Shown: positions 52,339-60,968, counted from the first letter of the stretch. The stretch: DNA of 62,627 nucleotides from Lactobacillus equicursoris DSM 19284 = JCM 14600 = CIP 110162 (GCF_001434815.1 NZ_AZDU01000003.1:1-62627); one strand, 5' to 3'. Numbers and translations are program-made. Notes: a model not told the origin generated them from the sequence alone.

Positions 52339-52399
52339 CGAAATCATTTATGCAATTTTGAATTCTTTTCTCCTAATTTGCGCTATAGTAGGGGCGTGA
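52331..52399 (+). CDS. Possible short hydrophobic peptide (SHP-like)
   Basis: 22 codons starting MKFEIIYAIL and ending LLICAIVGA. Length, a charged start and a hydrophobic end with VGA/VGG are like streptococcal SHP pheromones, which partner Rgg regulators. It directly follows the Rgg-type gene. Against it: no good ribosome site (GGTGG is about 16 bases away), and a TATAGT -10 candidate lies inside it. Confidence 0.4.
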   Translation: MKFEIIYAILNSFLLICAIVGA

Positions 52400-52410
52400 A
52401 CTGAAATTAA

Positions 52411-52432
52411 GCTCTTTCACTAGTGAAAGAGC
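52411..52432. promoter_or_regulatory. Perfect 22-bp palindrome in the leader of the papain-like gene
   Basis: The half-site GCTCTTTCACT is followed at once by its complement, giving an 11-bp stem with no loop, 29 bp before the ATG at 52461. Operator or leader hairpin. Confidence 0.55.
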
Positions 52433-52460
52433 AAAGTTGATCATTTTAGGAGGAAAAAAT

Positions 52461-53357
52461 ATGCGAGAGCTTGTAGTTGCAGCAGGATTGGCTACGGTTT
52501 TAATGGCTGCTTCAATGGCTTCAAATGCATCTGCTGATAGTAAGACTGATGCGACTCAGAATAACGATGAGTTTGTAAAGTGTTACAAAGAAGGTGAGGC
52601 GAAAGGGATCATTAGGAACAATAACATTTCAGAAGCTGACTTCATTGAAATGTGTAAGAATTCTGTGTTCCCTGCATATCTAGAGGCGGTTAAGAGCAAT
52701 CCAACGTTAACTTTTGAGCAATTCGTGGCAAGTGACAATTATGAAGTCCCAGTTCAAAAGCCAGGCGATCACCCTGAAGAAGTGAGTGCCGAAGAGGTTA
52801 AAAGTAGCAAGAGCGGTAGTCCATTTACCAGCTTCATATCTGCTAAGAAAAGTTACAAGATGAAGGCTGGGGATATCCTTATCTGTTACGGTACGGGGTC
52901 ATCAGGAAGTCGACTGATTGGTCATGCGGCCATGGCTACCTCTGCTAACTATATTATTGAAATGTCTGGTAAGCCTCATAACGCTTCGGGTGATTCTTGG
53001 AGAAAGAATAATGCACACGTAAAATCTAAGGCAACCTTTTTCAAAGAACATACAAAGGGAAGCGATTATGTAGCTGTGTATCGGAATAATCACCCTGTTT
53101 ATTCTGATCGTGCTTCTACGTATGCATATAGACATATGTACAAGGAAGATAATCCAACGTATCATATTACCTCAACAATCTTCCAAAAGTCGCCGAGCTA
53201 TTGTTCAAAGTATGTAGTTTTAGCATATTATTGGGGTGCCACTAAGAAGAGTTGGGGAGACGGTGCAAGACACGGTATTATTCCGCCACACCAATTACCT
53301 AGCTACTTCTCAGATAGTTTTGTACCAAGTTACAAGTACAAGGTAACAAGCTATTAA
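52461..53357 (+). CDS. Secreted permuted papain-fold (YiiX-like) protein
   Basis: 298 residues with a signal peptide ending near NASA/DSKT. After a helical N-terminal region comes a permuted NlpC/P60-type domain: KAGDILICYG (about 135-144), His155 in IGHAAMAT, and Cys248 in YCSKYVVLAYYW, the His-before-Cys order of YiiX/YebB-like enzymes. It could hydrolyse peptide or lipid amide bonds at the surface. The frame is open from a TTG upstream, but AGGAGG fixes the ATG at 52461. Control by the Rgg-type gene is likely. Confidence 0.75.
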   Translation: MRELVVAAGLATVLMAASMASNASADSKTDATQNNDEFVKCYKEGEAKGIIRNNNISEADFIEMCKNSVFPAYLEAVKSNPTLTFEQFVASDNYEVPVQKPGDHPEEVSAEEVKSSKSGSPFTSFISAKKSYKMKAGDILICYGTGSSGSRLIGHAAMATSANYIIEMSGKPHNASGDSWRKNNAHVKSKATFFKEHTKGSDYVAVYRNNHPVYSDRASTYAYRHMYKEDNPTYHITSTIFQKSPSYCSKYVVLAYYWGATKKSWGDGARHGIIPPHQLPSYFSDSFVPSYKYKVTSY

Positions 53358-53370
53358 TGGAGGAAAAATC

Positions 53371-53838
53371 ATGAATCTAACAATGACAAAAAGGGATAAG
53401 GTCATGTGGCTAGTTTCTAGCTTGGTGTTGACCTTGGCTGCAGTAGGGATAGTCATTAACCTGGTTGGTCAAGTTGCTTCAGGATACGCTTTTGAAGGAG
53501 CTGGCGGCAGTACTAGAGAAGCATTCTTTGATGCCTATGTGCTTGCTTTTATCTTTGCGACCTTATCTCCGTGGTTTTCTCGTTTTCTTCATCCAATTAT
53601 TGCCTGGGCAATCAGCATTTTTATCCTGGTATGCCTGTTTGTTGATCGGTTCATTGCGCCTTTTGGCATCTCATTAGACTGGTACTGGGTTTTGGAAACG
53701 ATTATGGTCGCTATTAACCAGGTTTACCTGACATACCTTTGGCGTGGTCGGCTCAAGACTAGAGACTGGTCAGATTGGGTTGTCTTTATCGGCGACATTG
53801 TCTTAGGTCTTGGCGCAATTGTTGGTTTCCTCTATTAA
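53371..53838 (+). CDS. Membrane protein, partner of the papain-like protein
   Basis: 155 residues with four hydrophobic helices (about 11-31, 52-68, 74-92 and 132-153) and short charged loops. It starts 13 bp after the papain-like gene, with TGGAGG upstream, so both are one transcript. No family recognised. Layout (secreted effector, then membrane protein) repeats that of the two FWWG modules. Confidence 0.68.
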   Translation: MNLTMTKRDKVMWLVSSLVLTLAAVGIVINLVGQVASGYAFEGAGGSTREAFFDAYVLAFIFATLSPWFSRFLHPIIAWAISIFILVCLFVDRFIAPFGISLDWYWVLETIMVAINQVYLTYLWRGRLKTRDWSDWVVFIGDIVLGLGAIVGFLY

Positions 53839-53855
53839 AATTAGAACTTCACGCA

Positions 53856-53887
53856 AAAAATCCGTCTGCGTAAGCAGGCGGATTTTT
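53856..53887. terminator. Bidirectional terminator between the module and the PNPOx-like gene
   Basis: AAAAATCCGTCTGC/GCAGGCGGATTTTT with GTAA loop and one wobble. Confidence 0.92.
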
Positions 53888-53922
53888 CTTGTATCGAAAA
53901 TGTTTTGTAGCTTCTTGTTACT

Positions 53923-54291
53923 TTAAGCGAAGATTTCTTCAACTTCCACAACTACAGCTGCAGCAGTAGCTGGCTTGCCAACCTTAGCAGCGTATTCCTT
54001 AGCGAAGTCGTCGCCTTCGTGAACCGTAGCAGTGCCGACTACACGGACGTTAGTGTGGCTAGGTACGTCGGCAACAACGATGGCAACCTTGCTGCCAGCC
54101 TTAACGTTTTCCCAAACGTGAGCAAAAGTTACTTCGCTCCAAACCAAGTGCTTGTCGTCCAAGACAGTTACTGAGCCCTTAGGGCCAACTTGTGGGTTGC
54201 CGTCCTTGTCAACGGAGGCAACAAAGGCCAAAGCGTCGTTAAAGAACTTTTGTTGGTCGGCAGTCAAAGTAGTAGCTTCTAATTTCTTCAT
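53923..54291 (-). CDS. Pyridoxamine 5'-phosphate oxidase-like flavin-binding protein
   Basis: 122 residues, a split-barrel FMN-binding protein: FVASVDKDGNPQVGPKGSV (about 27-45) and VWSEVTFAHVWENVKAGSKVAIVV are the usual dimer and flavin segments. Substrate unknown; the family includes small reductases and heme- or F420-binding proteins. Codon use is strongly biased, so it is abundant. Monocistronic. Confidence 0.8.
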   Translation of the reverse strand: MKKLEATTLTADQQKFFNDALAFVASVDKDGNPQVGPKGSVTVLDDKHLVWSEVTFAHVWENVKAGSKVAIVVADVPSHTNVRVVGTATVHEGDDFAKEYAAKVGKPATAAAVVVEVEEIFA

Positions 54292-54426
54292 AATAATAGG
54301 TCCCTTCTTGTTTACTTACAATTTTTTCTCTTGATTCTGAGATTATTATAGTCCCTTTTATAAAAAAGAAACTTGACCTAAGTCAAGTTTTATTTATTTT
54401 TTACAAGTTTTTATTTACTTTTTGAA

Positions 54427-55095
54427 CTAAGGCAGTAAAAAGGCGCATAAGTTGACTAAAACGACCCCGGCCAGGAAGTAGAGCCAGTCCTTACTAGTCA
54501 AAGGGACCTCGACAATGGTTGACCGCGGCGCCCCTTCGACGTAGCCATGCGATTCCATCCCCTGGGCCAGGTTGTCAGCTGATGACAGGGCAACCAGGAT
54601 GGCTTTAAAGTACAAGGTTGGTGACCAAAAAGACAGATAAACGCCCCGCATCATCCCGGCCACCCGGATCTGCTTGACGGCAGCTGCCATCTTGGGGATG
54701 ATATTCAAGGCTGCCAGGGTGCCGTAGGCAAACTTGCTTGGTAGGTGGAGGTTCTGCTCAAGGGATCTCGCCATTTCTTCGGCGGTCGTGGTGATGGTCA
54801 AGCAGGCCGTAGTCAGGGTGTAGACGAAGACCCGGCTGGCAATGTCCAGGGCATACCAGAGGTTGGGGTGGTCGGAAAACCAGTAGCCGGAGGTGAAGAC
54901 CGTGAAGGCTGCTAAGCCAGCGGCAAAGAGCATGGCCCCCAAGTCCTTGGACTTGATTTTTTTGTAAAGTAAAAAGATTAGAGCTAGAGCACACACGATT
55001 AAATTAGTAATCAGGCTGACCCTGAAGGAGAGCTCCAGCGAAATTATTAAGGTCAGCAAAAATTTTAGACTTGGATTCATTTCTTTTTTTCTCAA
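54427..55095 (-). CDS. ykoC: ECF transporter T component (YkoC-like)
   Basis: 222 residues with five or six membrane helices and coupling motifs of EcfT proteins (AVKQIRVAGMMRGV; second Arg motif SHGYVEGAPRS). It links the ATPase to a substrate-binding membrane protein. Starts with TTG overlapping the ykoD stop by 4 bp; an ATG at 55080 is an alternative. Under the TPP riboswitch upstream of ykoD. No S component gene is present in the operon. Confidence 0.87.
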   Translation of the reverse strand: MRKKEMNPSLKFLLTLIISLELSFRVSLITNLIVCALALIFLLYKKIKSKDLGAMLFAAGLAAFTVFTSGYWFSDHPNLWYALDIASRVFVYTLTTACLTITTTAEEMARSLEQNLHLPSKFAYGTLAALNIIPKMAAAVKQIRVAGMMRGVYLSFWSPTLYFKAILVALSSADNLAQGMESHGYVEGAPRSTIVEVPLTSKDWLYFLAGVVLVNLCAFLLP

Positions 55096-56459
55096 TCAGT
55101 AACATAAGTAAGCTTTTGGTCGGCCAGGCGCAAGTGGTAGTCACACCAATTGTTAAGACCATAAAACTGGTGGCTGATGACGATGATGGTCTGGCCCATG
55201 GCTTTTTGGCTTTCTTTTAAGAGAGCCAGGACCTGGTCGATGGACTTGTGGTCCAGGCCACTCAGGGGCTCATCAATTAAGAGCACCTCGTGGCCAGATA
55301 AAAGCATGAGCAGGATCTGCAGCTTTTTCTTTTGCCCGCCTGACAGGGAGTAGACCACCTGGTCCAGGTGGTCGGTCAGGTCCAGCTGACCTAGCGCCGC
55401 TTCTAGCCGGTCTTTAGTGAAGTAAGGGTTATGCTGGCCCTTTTGGCTGATGGCCAGCTCGTCTTTGACCGTGATCGCCATGAACTGGTCAGTCGCATTT
55501 TGAAAAATCTGGGCCACGTGGCTGAAGTACTGGCGCTCCTTGGCCTTGGCCACCTCTTGCCTCTCCCATTTTAAAGAGCCGGTATAAGGCATCAGTTTGG
55601 TCATGGCTTTAAAAAGGGAGGTCTTCCCCGTCCCGTTTTGTCCGGTTAAAAGGGTGACTTTACCTTTGGGGATGGCGAGCTGGTCTTGCTTTAAGAGGAG
55701 CTTACCCGGGTTAAGGGTTAAGTCACTAAGGACAAAAGCTGGATCGTGGAGATTTTTTTCAGCCGGCAAAGGGAAAGCCAACTGGATGTCGTCTAAGGCT
55801 GATAGGATCTGGTCCCGGGTAGTGCTGTCCACTTGGGTCACCTGCTGGTTTTTAAACTGGTAGAGCTGGTCTACCTTGCCCAGGTAGTCGTTAAACAGGT
55901 GGTCGGTCAAGATGATGGTCTTGCCCTGGTCCCGCAGCTTGGCCAGCCGGTCAACCAGGAAGGTCCGGGCCACTGGGTCGACGCTGGCAAAGGGCTCGTC
56001 CAATAAGAAGAGGTCGACGTCCATGGCAATCAAGACCGCTAGGGCCACGCGCTGCTTTTCCCCGCCGGACATGGTTACGATCTTTTGGTCCAGCAGGTCC
56101 TGGATTTGGGCAAAGTCGGCAGCTTTAGCCAGCCTTTTTTCATAGCTGTTTTTATCTAGGCCCAGGTTTTCCAGGGTAAAAATGATTTCTTCTCTAGGCG
56201 TAGCCATGGTGAACTGCTCGCCGGCATCTTGAAACATCATGGCCTGCTTGAGTCCGGCCAGGTCGACCGTGCCTAATGCGACTTTGCCGCCGTATTTGGG
56301 GTAAAGGCCTGCCATGATCTTGAGCAGGGTAGACTTGCCGCAGCCAGTCGGGCCAATCAAGAGAGAAAACTGGCCGATAGGGAAGGCCAAAGAGATATCA
56401 GCCAGCTGGGGCTGGTCGGTATAGGCAAAGGTTAAATGATCAACAGTAATTTTTTCCAA
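55092..56459 (-). CDS. ykoD: ECF transporter duplicated ATPase (YkoD-like)
   Basis: 455 residues holding two ABC domains in one chain. First: Walker A GPTGCGKST (about 33-41), signature MSGGEKQRVALA, Walker B FLLDEPFASVD. Second: GQNGTGKTS (about 275-283), LSGGQKKKLQIL, LLIDEPLSGLD. It powers vitamin uptake with ykoC. TTG at 56459 has GAGGTGA eight bases upstream and is preferred over the GTG at 56471. The leader is a TPP riboswitch, so thiamine or its pyrimidine is the likely substrate. Confidence 0.9.
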   Translation of the reverse strand: MEKITVDHLTFAYTDQPQLADISLAFPIGQFSLLIGPTGCGKSTLLKIMAGLYPKYGGKVALGTVDLAGLKQAMMFQDAGEQFTMATPREEIIFTLENLGLDKNSYEKRLAKAADFAQIQDLLDQKIVTMSGGEKQRVALAVLIAMDVDLFLLDEPFASVDPVARTFLVDRLAKLRDQGKTIILTDHLFNDYLGKVDQLYQFKNQQVTQVDSTTRDQILSALDDIQLAFPLPAEKNLHDPAFVLSDLTLNPGKLLLKQDQLAIPKGKVTLLTGQNGTGKTSLFKAMTKLMPYTGSLKWERQEVAKAKERQYFSHVAQIFQNATDQFMAITVKDELAISQKGQHNPYFTKDRLEAALGQLDLTDHLDQVVYSLSGGQKKKLQILLMLLSGHEVLLIDEPLSGLDHKSIDQVLALLKESQKAMGQTIIVISHQFYGLNNWCDYHLRLADQKLTYVTD

Positions 56460-56465
56460 AATAAA

Positions 56466-56487
56466 AGTCACCTCAAAGGGGGTGACT
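56466..56487 (-). promoter_or_regulatory. Expression-platform hairpin of the TPP riboswitch
   Basis: AGTCACC/GGTGACT stem whose right arm contains part of the GAGGTGA ribosome site, then a T-rich stretch. It can act by hiding the ribosome site or as a terminator. Confidence 0.65.
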
Positions 56488-56557
56488 CAGCTGTCCCTAC
56501 GCCGGCATTATCCGTCCAGGTTCAATGGGTATAATCTCAGCCAAATGGCACCCCGTA
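56488..56557 (-). ncRNA. TPP riboswitch (THI element)
   Basis: Minus strand: GGGGTGCC, GGCTGAGATTATACCC, TTGAACCTG, GGATAATGCCGGCGTAGGGA in order, the conserved THI-box blocks. Directly before ykoD. Confidence 0.95.
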
Positions 56558-56747
56558 ATGTTCTCGTTTTCTTCTATTATATTAGATCAAGGGATGCTTG
56601 TCTAATATAAAAAAATAGGTAGTGGTGGTAAATAAGCTTTTTACAATTCTCCCCTTTAATTGTAAGCCTTTTCAGTTGTAAGATAGGTCTGTTTGGATTT
56701 TTACTATTATTAATAGGTAAGAAGTTAGAAAAGAGGAGAAGTGAACA

Positions 56748-58232
56748 ATGAAGGAAAAGCAGATCCGTATTGTTACCGTGGCCTTGATGCTGTCTAATGT
56801 CATGTCGGGCCTGGACAACACCATCATCAACACGGCCTTGCCCCGGATCATCGCCGACTTGCGCGGGATCGAGTATACCGGCTGGCTGGTAGCTATTTTC
56901 TTGCTGGGGACGGCGGTATCAACTCCCTTGTGGAGCAAGCTGGGCGAGCGGAAGGGCAATAAACTAGCCTACCAGCTGGCGGCAGCCTGCTTTTTGCTGG
57001 GGGCTTTCCTTCAGGAGGCAGCCAACTCCATGCCTTTTCTGCTAACCTTCCGTCTTTTGGCTGGGATCGGCAACGGGGGGATGGTATCTTTGCCTTACAT
57101 CATCTACTCTGACCTCTATCCTAACCCTTACAAACGGCTCAAGGTTTTAGGGATGGTGTCGGCCTTTTTCACGACGGCGACTATCCTGGGGCCACTCTTT
57201 GGTGGCTGGATCGTTGACGTCTTATCCTGGCGCTGGGTCTTTTACATCAATATTCCGGTCGCCATTATCTCTATCATCTTGGTCCAGCTTTTCTTTAAGG
57301 AAGACTTTAGTCCAAAGCCGCCGAAGAAGGTGGACTTGGGCGGGGCCATCTGCTTGTCTTTGGGGGTGGTGGCGCTGCTGCTTGGCACCCAATTTTTGGA
57401 ATCAGCCAGCCTGGCCACGGTCTTGCTCTTGTTTGCGGCGGCCTTAATTTTTATTGGGCTCTTGCTGGTGGTCGAGCACCGGGCCGAAGACCCGATTATT
57501 CCGGAGCGCCTTTTTAAAAATACGCCCCTGGTCATTGACTTTGCCCTCTTTGTCTTGATCTGGGCAGCCATGTCGGCCTTCAGTGTCTACGCCCCCATGT
57601 GGTCAGAAGGACTGATGGCGTCAACTGCCTTGGTCGGGGGGATGACTCAGATTCCGGGCGCCTTTACCGACATGCTGGGCTCTTTGTCAGTCGAGCGGAT
57701 GCGGCGGAAGTGGTCGGCCTACCAGATCATGCTGGTTATGTGCTGGATCCTTTTTGCCGGCTACTTGATGCTGGCGGTGGCGCCGCAGAATTTCCCATAT
57801 TGGGGAATTTTAGTAGCCGGGTGTCTGCAAGGCTTTGCCAACGGGGTCATGTTCAATCAGCTGCAGGTTAAGGTGCAAGAGGACGCCGAAAAAGAGGACG
57901 TAGCAGTGGCAACGTCCTTCTCTTATCTGATCCGGATGCTGGCGATGGCGATCTCCGCTAGCCTCTTTGGGGTGATCCTGAACCAGCACCTGGCTAAGGG
58001 CGTAGCAGCCAGTGGCGGCAAGATCACGATCAAGATGCTGAACCACCTGTCGGACTTTGAAACCCGGGCCAAGCTGCCGGCGAGTCTGATTCCGCAGATG
58101 GAAAAAATTCTCTATTCAGCCATCCACGCCATTTTCTGGGCTGGCTTTTACCTGATTTTGGCTGCCTTGCTGGTGGCCATCTGGGCCTTTGTCCAGCACA
58201 AACGTGGAAAATTAAAGAACGGTCAAGCGTAA
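56748..58232 (+). CDS. MFS drug efflux protein, DHA2 (14-helix) family
   Basis: 494 residues with about fourteen helices. Motif D1-like LDNTIINTALPRI (about 22-34), motif A KLGERKGNKLAYQL, and motif C-like ATILGPLFGGWI (about 144-155), typical of QacA/EmrB proton-driven exporters. GAGGAG precedes the ATG. Divergent from the TPP-controlled operon and convergent with the 48-residue gene and array B. Confidence 0.88.
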   Translation: MKEKQIRIVTVALMLSNVMSGLDNTIINTALPRIIADLRGIEYTGWLVAIFLLGTAVSTPLWSKLGERKGNKLAYQLAAACFLLGAFLQEAANSMPFLLTFRLLAGIGNGGMVSLPYIIYSDLYPNPYKRLKVLGMVSAFFTTATILGPLFGGWIVDVLSWRWVFYINIPVAIISIILVQLFFKEDFSPKPPKKVDLGGAICLSLGVVALLLGTQFLESASLATVLLLFAAALIFIGLLLVVEHRAEDPIIPERLFKNTPLVIDFALFVLIWAAMSAFSVYAPMWSEGLMASTALVGGMTQIPGAFTDMLGSLSVERMRRKWSAYQIMLVMCWILFAGYLMLAVAPQNFPYWGILVAGCLQGFANGVMFNQLQVKVQEDAEKEDVAVATSFSYLIRMLAMAISASLFGVILNQHLAKGVAASGGKITIKMLNHLSDFETRAKLPASLIPQMEKILYSAIHAIFWAGFYLILAALLVAIWAFVQHKRGKLKNGQA

Positions 58233-58246
58233 GCTTGACCGTTTTT
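58219..58246. terminator. Terminator of the DHA2 gene
   Basis: ACGGTCAAGC/GCTTGACCGT stem with GTAA loop and five T; the stop codon lies in the loop. Confidence 0.9.
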
Positions 58247-58248
58247 AG

Positions 58249-58395
58249 TTAAGGGATGTAGATGAGCAGGACTGCGAAGGCAGCGAGCAAGATAATGGAA
58301 ACGATGGTGTAGCCTTTTTTAAACTTGGGCGAAACGGCGGGGCTAGCGTCGATTTCTATAGTGCGCACGGTGATGTGCAGTAGCGAGTTTTTCAT
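58249..58395 (-). CDS. Small single-helix membrane protein
   Basis: 48 residues: a soluble start (MKNSLLHITVRTIEIDAS), then KFKKGY and one hydrophobic helix to the end (IVSIILLAAFAVLLIYIP). GGAG with five bases spacing makes the ATG at 58395 convincing. Its frame stays open upstream through array B, but the ribosome site shows where the gene begins. Family not recognised. A promoter would have to lie between array B and 58395, or within the array. Confidence 0.6.
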   Translation of the reverse strand: MKNSLLHITVRTIEIDASPAVSPKFKKGYTIVSIILLAAFAVLLIYIP

Positions 58396-58444
58396 TTTTC
58401 TCCAAAATTGGCTTGATTGTAGCACAGTTTGGGAGAGAAATTCG

Positions 58445-59329
58445 CCCCCAAAGTATGTCAACCGGTGTGGATTTAGTCGGAAATTGCCCCCAAAGTATGT
58501 CAACCGGTGTGGATTTAGTCGGAAATTGCTCCCAAAGTATATCAACCGGCTGTGATTTAGGCGGAAACCGCCCCCAAAGTATGTCAACCGGTGTGGATTT
58601 TGGTCGAAATTGCCCCCAAAGTATGTCAACCGGCCTGGATTTAGGCGGAAAAAGCCCCCAAAGTATGTCAACCAGCCTGGATTTAGGCGGAAATCGCCCC
58701 CAAAGTATATCAACCGGCTGTGATTTGGACGGAAATCACCCCCGAAGTATGTCAACCGCTCTGGATTTAGGCGGAAGTCGCCCCCAAAGTATGTCAACCG
58801 GCCTGGATTTAGGCGGAAATTGCCCCCAAAGTATGTCAACCGGCCTGGATTTAGGCGGAAATTGCCCCCGAAGTATGTCAACCAGCCGGGATTTAGGTGG
58901 AAATTGCCCCCAAAGTATATCAACCGGCTGTGATTTAGGCGGAAATTGCCCCCAAAGTATATCAACCGGCTGTGATTTAGGCGGAAATTGCCCCCGAAGT
59001 ATGTCAACCAAACTTGGTTGAGTCAACTTGGGGGCGAAAAAGCGGAAAAAAGAGCCCGGTTGAGTCAACTCGGGGGCAAAAAAGCGGCAAAACGAGCCCG
59101 GTTGAGTCAACTTGGGGGCGAAAAACTGCAACCCCCATCCCGGTTGAGTCAACTCGGGGGCGAAAAACGGTAAAACCCATCCCGGTTGAGTCAACTCGGG
59201 GGCAAAAAAGCGGAAAAAAGAGCCCGGTTGAGTCAACTCGGGGGCAAAAAAGTGGAAAAATCATCCCGGTTGAGTCAACTTGGGGGCGAAAAACGTCAAA
59301 CCCCATCCCGGTTGAGTCAACTCGGGGGC
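58445..59329. repeat. Repeat array B: 22 units of 42 bp with one orientation switch
   Basis: Fourteen units of CCCCCAAAGTATGTCAACC type (58445-59009, spacers near GGTGTGGATTTAGTCGGAAA) are followed by eight reversed units with core GTTGAGTCAACTCGGGGGC (from 59016). Same period, polarity and right-half unit number as array A. It fills the gap between convergent genes. Open frames on both strands here are by-products. Confidence 0.95.
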
Positions 59330-59340
59330 TAAGCCTAACC

Positions 59341-59379
59341 AAAACAAAAAAATCAGCAAATCCAAGGGATTCGCTGATT
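59341..59379 (-). terminator. Terminator of lemA-htpX
   Basis: AATCAGCAAATCC/GGATTCGCTGATT with one wobble and a T-rich run on the minus strand. Confidence 0.85.
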
Positions 59380-59391
59380 AACTACTTAACT

Positions 59392-60291
59392 TTACATCTG
59401 TTCTAGCCGCTTGATCCGCTCCTCTGTTGGTGGGTGGGTGTCAAAGAGGTGGCTCAGGCTTGGCCGTCTCACTGGATCTTCGATATACAGGGATGCACTA
59501 GCACTGTTGGCCGCCTGCATGGGCTGGCTGTTTTCGATTTTTCTTAGCGCGCTGATCAAGCCTTGCGGGTTCCGGGTCAACTCAACAGAGCCGGCGTCGG
59601 CCAAGTATTCCCGGTTCCGGGACAGGGCCATCTGCGCCAGGCTGGCTGCCAGGGGTCCCAAGATCAGGGTAAAAATGACCCCGATCACGCCAATGATCAT
59701 TCCTAGACTCCCGCCGTCTTCATCGTCATCATCGCGCCGTCTGCCGCCAAAGCCAAACCACATCCAGTTTTGGGCAAAATCAGCGATAAAGCTGATCGCG
59801 CTGACTAAAACCAGGGCCACCATGGACAGGCGGATATCGTAGTTGCGGATATGGGAAATCTCGTGACCCAAGACCCCTTCCAGTTCTTCCCGGTTCATCA
59901 TGTCGAGCAGGCCCTGCGTCACTGCTACCGCCGATTTGTCTGGCGACAGGCCAGTAGCGAAGGCGTTGGGGCTTTGGTCGGGAATTAGGTAGACCTTGGG
60001 CATGGGGATCTGGCCGACCATGGCCATGTCTTCGACAACGTGAAAAAGCTGCGGGTTATCTTCTTCCCTCAATTCCTGAGCATGGTTCATACTCATGACC
60101 ACGCTGATTGGATCTTGAAAGATGATAAAAGAGTAGACCAGGGCAATGACGCCAGCGGTCAAGACCCCAGGCAGGGGCTTGTCCCACATGAGCTGGCCTA
60201 GACCCGCCCCCACCAAGGCAAAAATCACGAAGAAGACCAGCATGACCAAGAAGGTCTTACGCTTGTTGCGTTCAATTTGTTGATAGAGCAT
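59392..60291 (-). CDS. htpX: Membrane zinc protease HtpX
   Basis: 299 residues with four membrane helices; zinc site HEISHIRN (about 143-150) and the third ligand Glu in SRNREYLADAGS. It degrades damaged membrane proteins. A Asp/Glu-rich cytoplasmic loop (GGRRRDDDDEDGG) lies near 185. It follows lemA by 18 bp, a common pair in Firmicutes. Confidence 0.95.
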   Translation of the reverse strand: MLYQQIERNKRKTFLVMLVFFVIFALVGAGLGQLMWDKPLPGVLTAGVIALVYSFIIFQDPISVVMSMNHAQELREEDNPQLFHVVEDMAMVGQIPMPKVYLIPDQSPNAFATGLSPDKSAVAVTQGLLDMMNREELEGVLGHEISHIRNYDIRLSMVALVLVSAISFIADFAQNWMWFGFGGRRRDDDDEDGGSLGMIIGVIGVIFTLILGPLAASLAQMALSRNREYLADAGSVELTRNPQGLISALRKIENSQPMQAANSASASLYIEDPVRRPSLSHLFDTHPPTEERIKRLEQM

Positions 60292-60309
60292 TGTTAGCTA
60301 AAGCCTACC

Positions 60310-60867
60310 TTAGAATGATACCTTTGGTGCCTTGGTTTCTTCTTCAGGGATGTCCAGGTAGTCAACCTTGGTAAAGTGGTGGATGTTGGCCACGATGTTA
60401 GAAGGGAAAACGACTAGCATCTTGTTGTAAACCGCAGCACTGGAGTTGAAGAGTTGCCGTGAGTAGGCAATCTTGTTTTCCGTGTTGGTCAATTCTTCTT
60501 GCAGGTTGGCAAAGTTGGTGTTGGCCTTTAGGTCTGGGTAGTTTTCTGACAAGGCAAAAATCGTCTTCAAACTATCAGTGATTTGGTTGGAGATCTTCAT
60601 GGTCTCTTCCCGGTTGCCGGCTGGCACTTGGGTCAACTGGTTCCGCAGTTCTACCACTTGAGCCAAGGTTTCCTTTTCGTGCTTGGCGTAGCCCTTGACG
60701 GTTTCAACCAAGTTAGGAATCAGGTCGTTCCGGCGCTTCAATTGCACGCTGATTTGGCTCCAGGATTCTTCCGTGTTAACTTTGGCCTTTTGCAGGCCGT
60801 TGTAGGCGGAAATGTAGTAAACAACAATTAAGACAAGTAAAACGGCAATGATAATTCCAGCTACCAT
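60310..60867 (-). CDS. lemA: LemA family protein
   Basis: 185 residues: one N-terminal helix (about 3-19), then a long helical bundle with the family segments SWSQISVQLKRRNDLIPNLVETVKGYA and YNKMLVVFPSNIVA. Role unclear; frequently next to htpX. AGGGAGGA precedes the ATG. Confidence 0.93.
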   Translation of the reverse strand: MVAGIIIAVLLVLIVVYYISAYNGLQKAKVNTEESWSQISVQLKRRNDLIPNLVETVKGYAKHEKETLAQVVELRNQLTQVPAGNREETMKISNQITDSLKTIFALSENYPDLKANTNFANLQEELTNTENKIAYSRQLFNSSAAVYNKMLVVFPSNIVANIHHFTKVDYLDIPEEETKAPKVSF

Positions 60868-60946
60868 TTTTTGTCCTCCCTTTCTGTTAAAAAGTATTTT
60901 CGAGTTAAATCTATTATATCGTAGTTTATTTTTTAGAAAAATAAAA

Positions 60947-60968
60947 ACCTCTCCTAACTAGGAGAGGT
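60947..60968 (-). terminator. Terminator of the IT-superfamily permease gene
   Basis: ACCTCTCCT/AGGAGAGGT stem, loop AAC-type, T-run on the minus strand. Confidence 0.85.

Noticed and set aside
58249-59406. Repeat ORFs on both strands across array B
   Set aside because: Same cause as in array A. Only the last 48 codons of the minus frame, with their own ribosome site, are kept as a gene.
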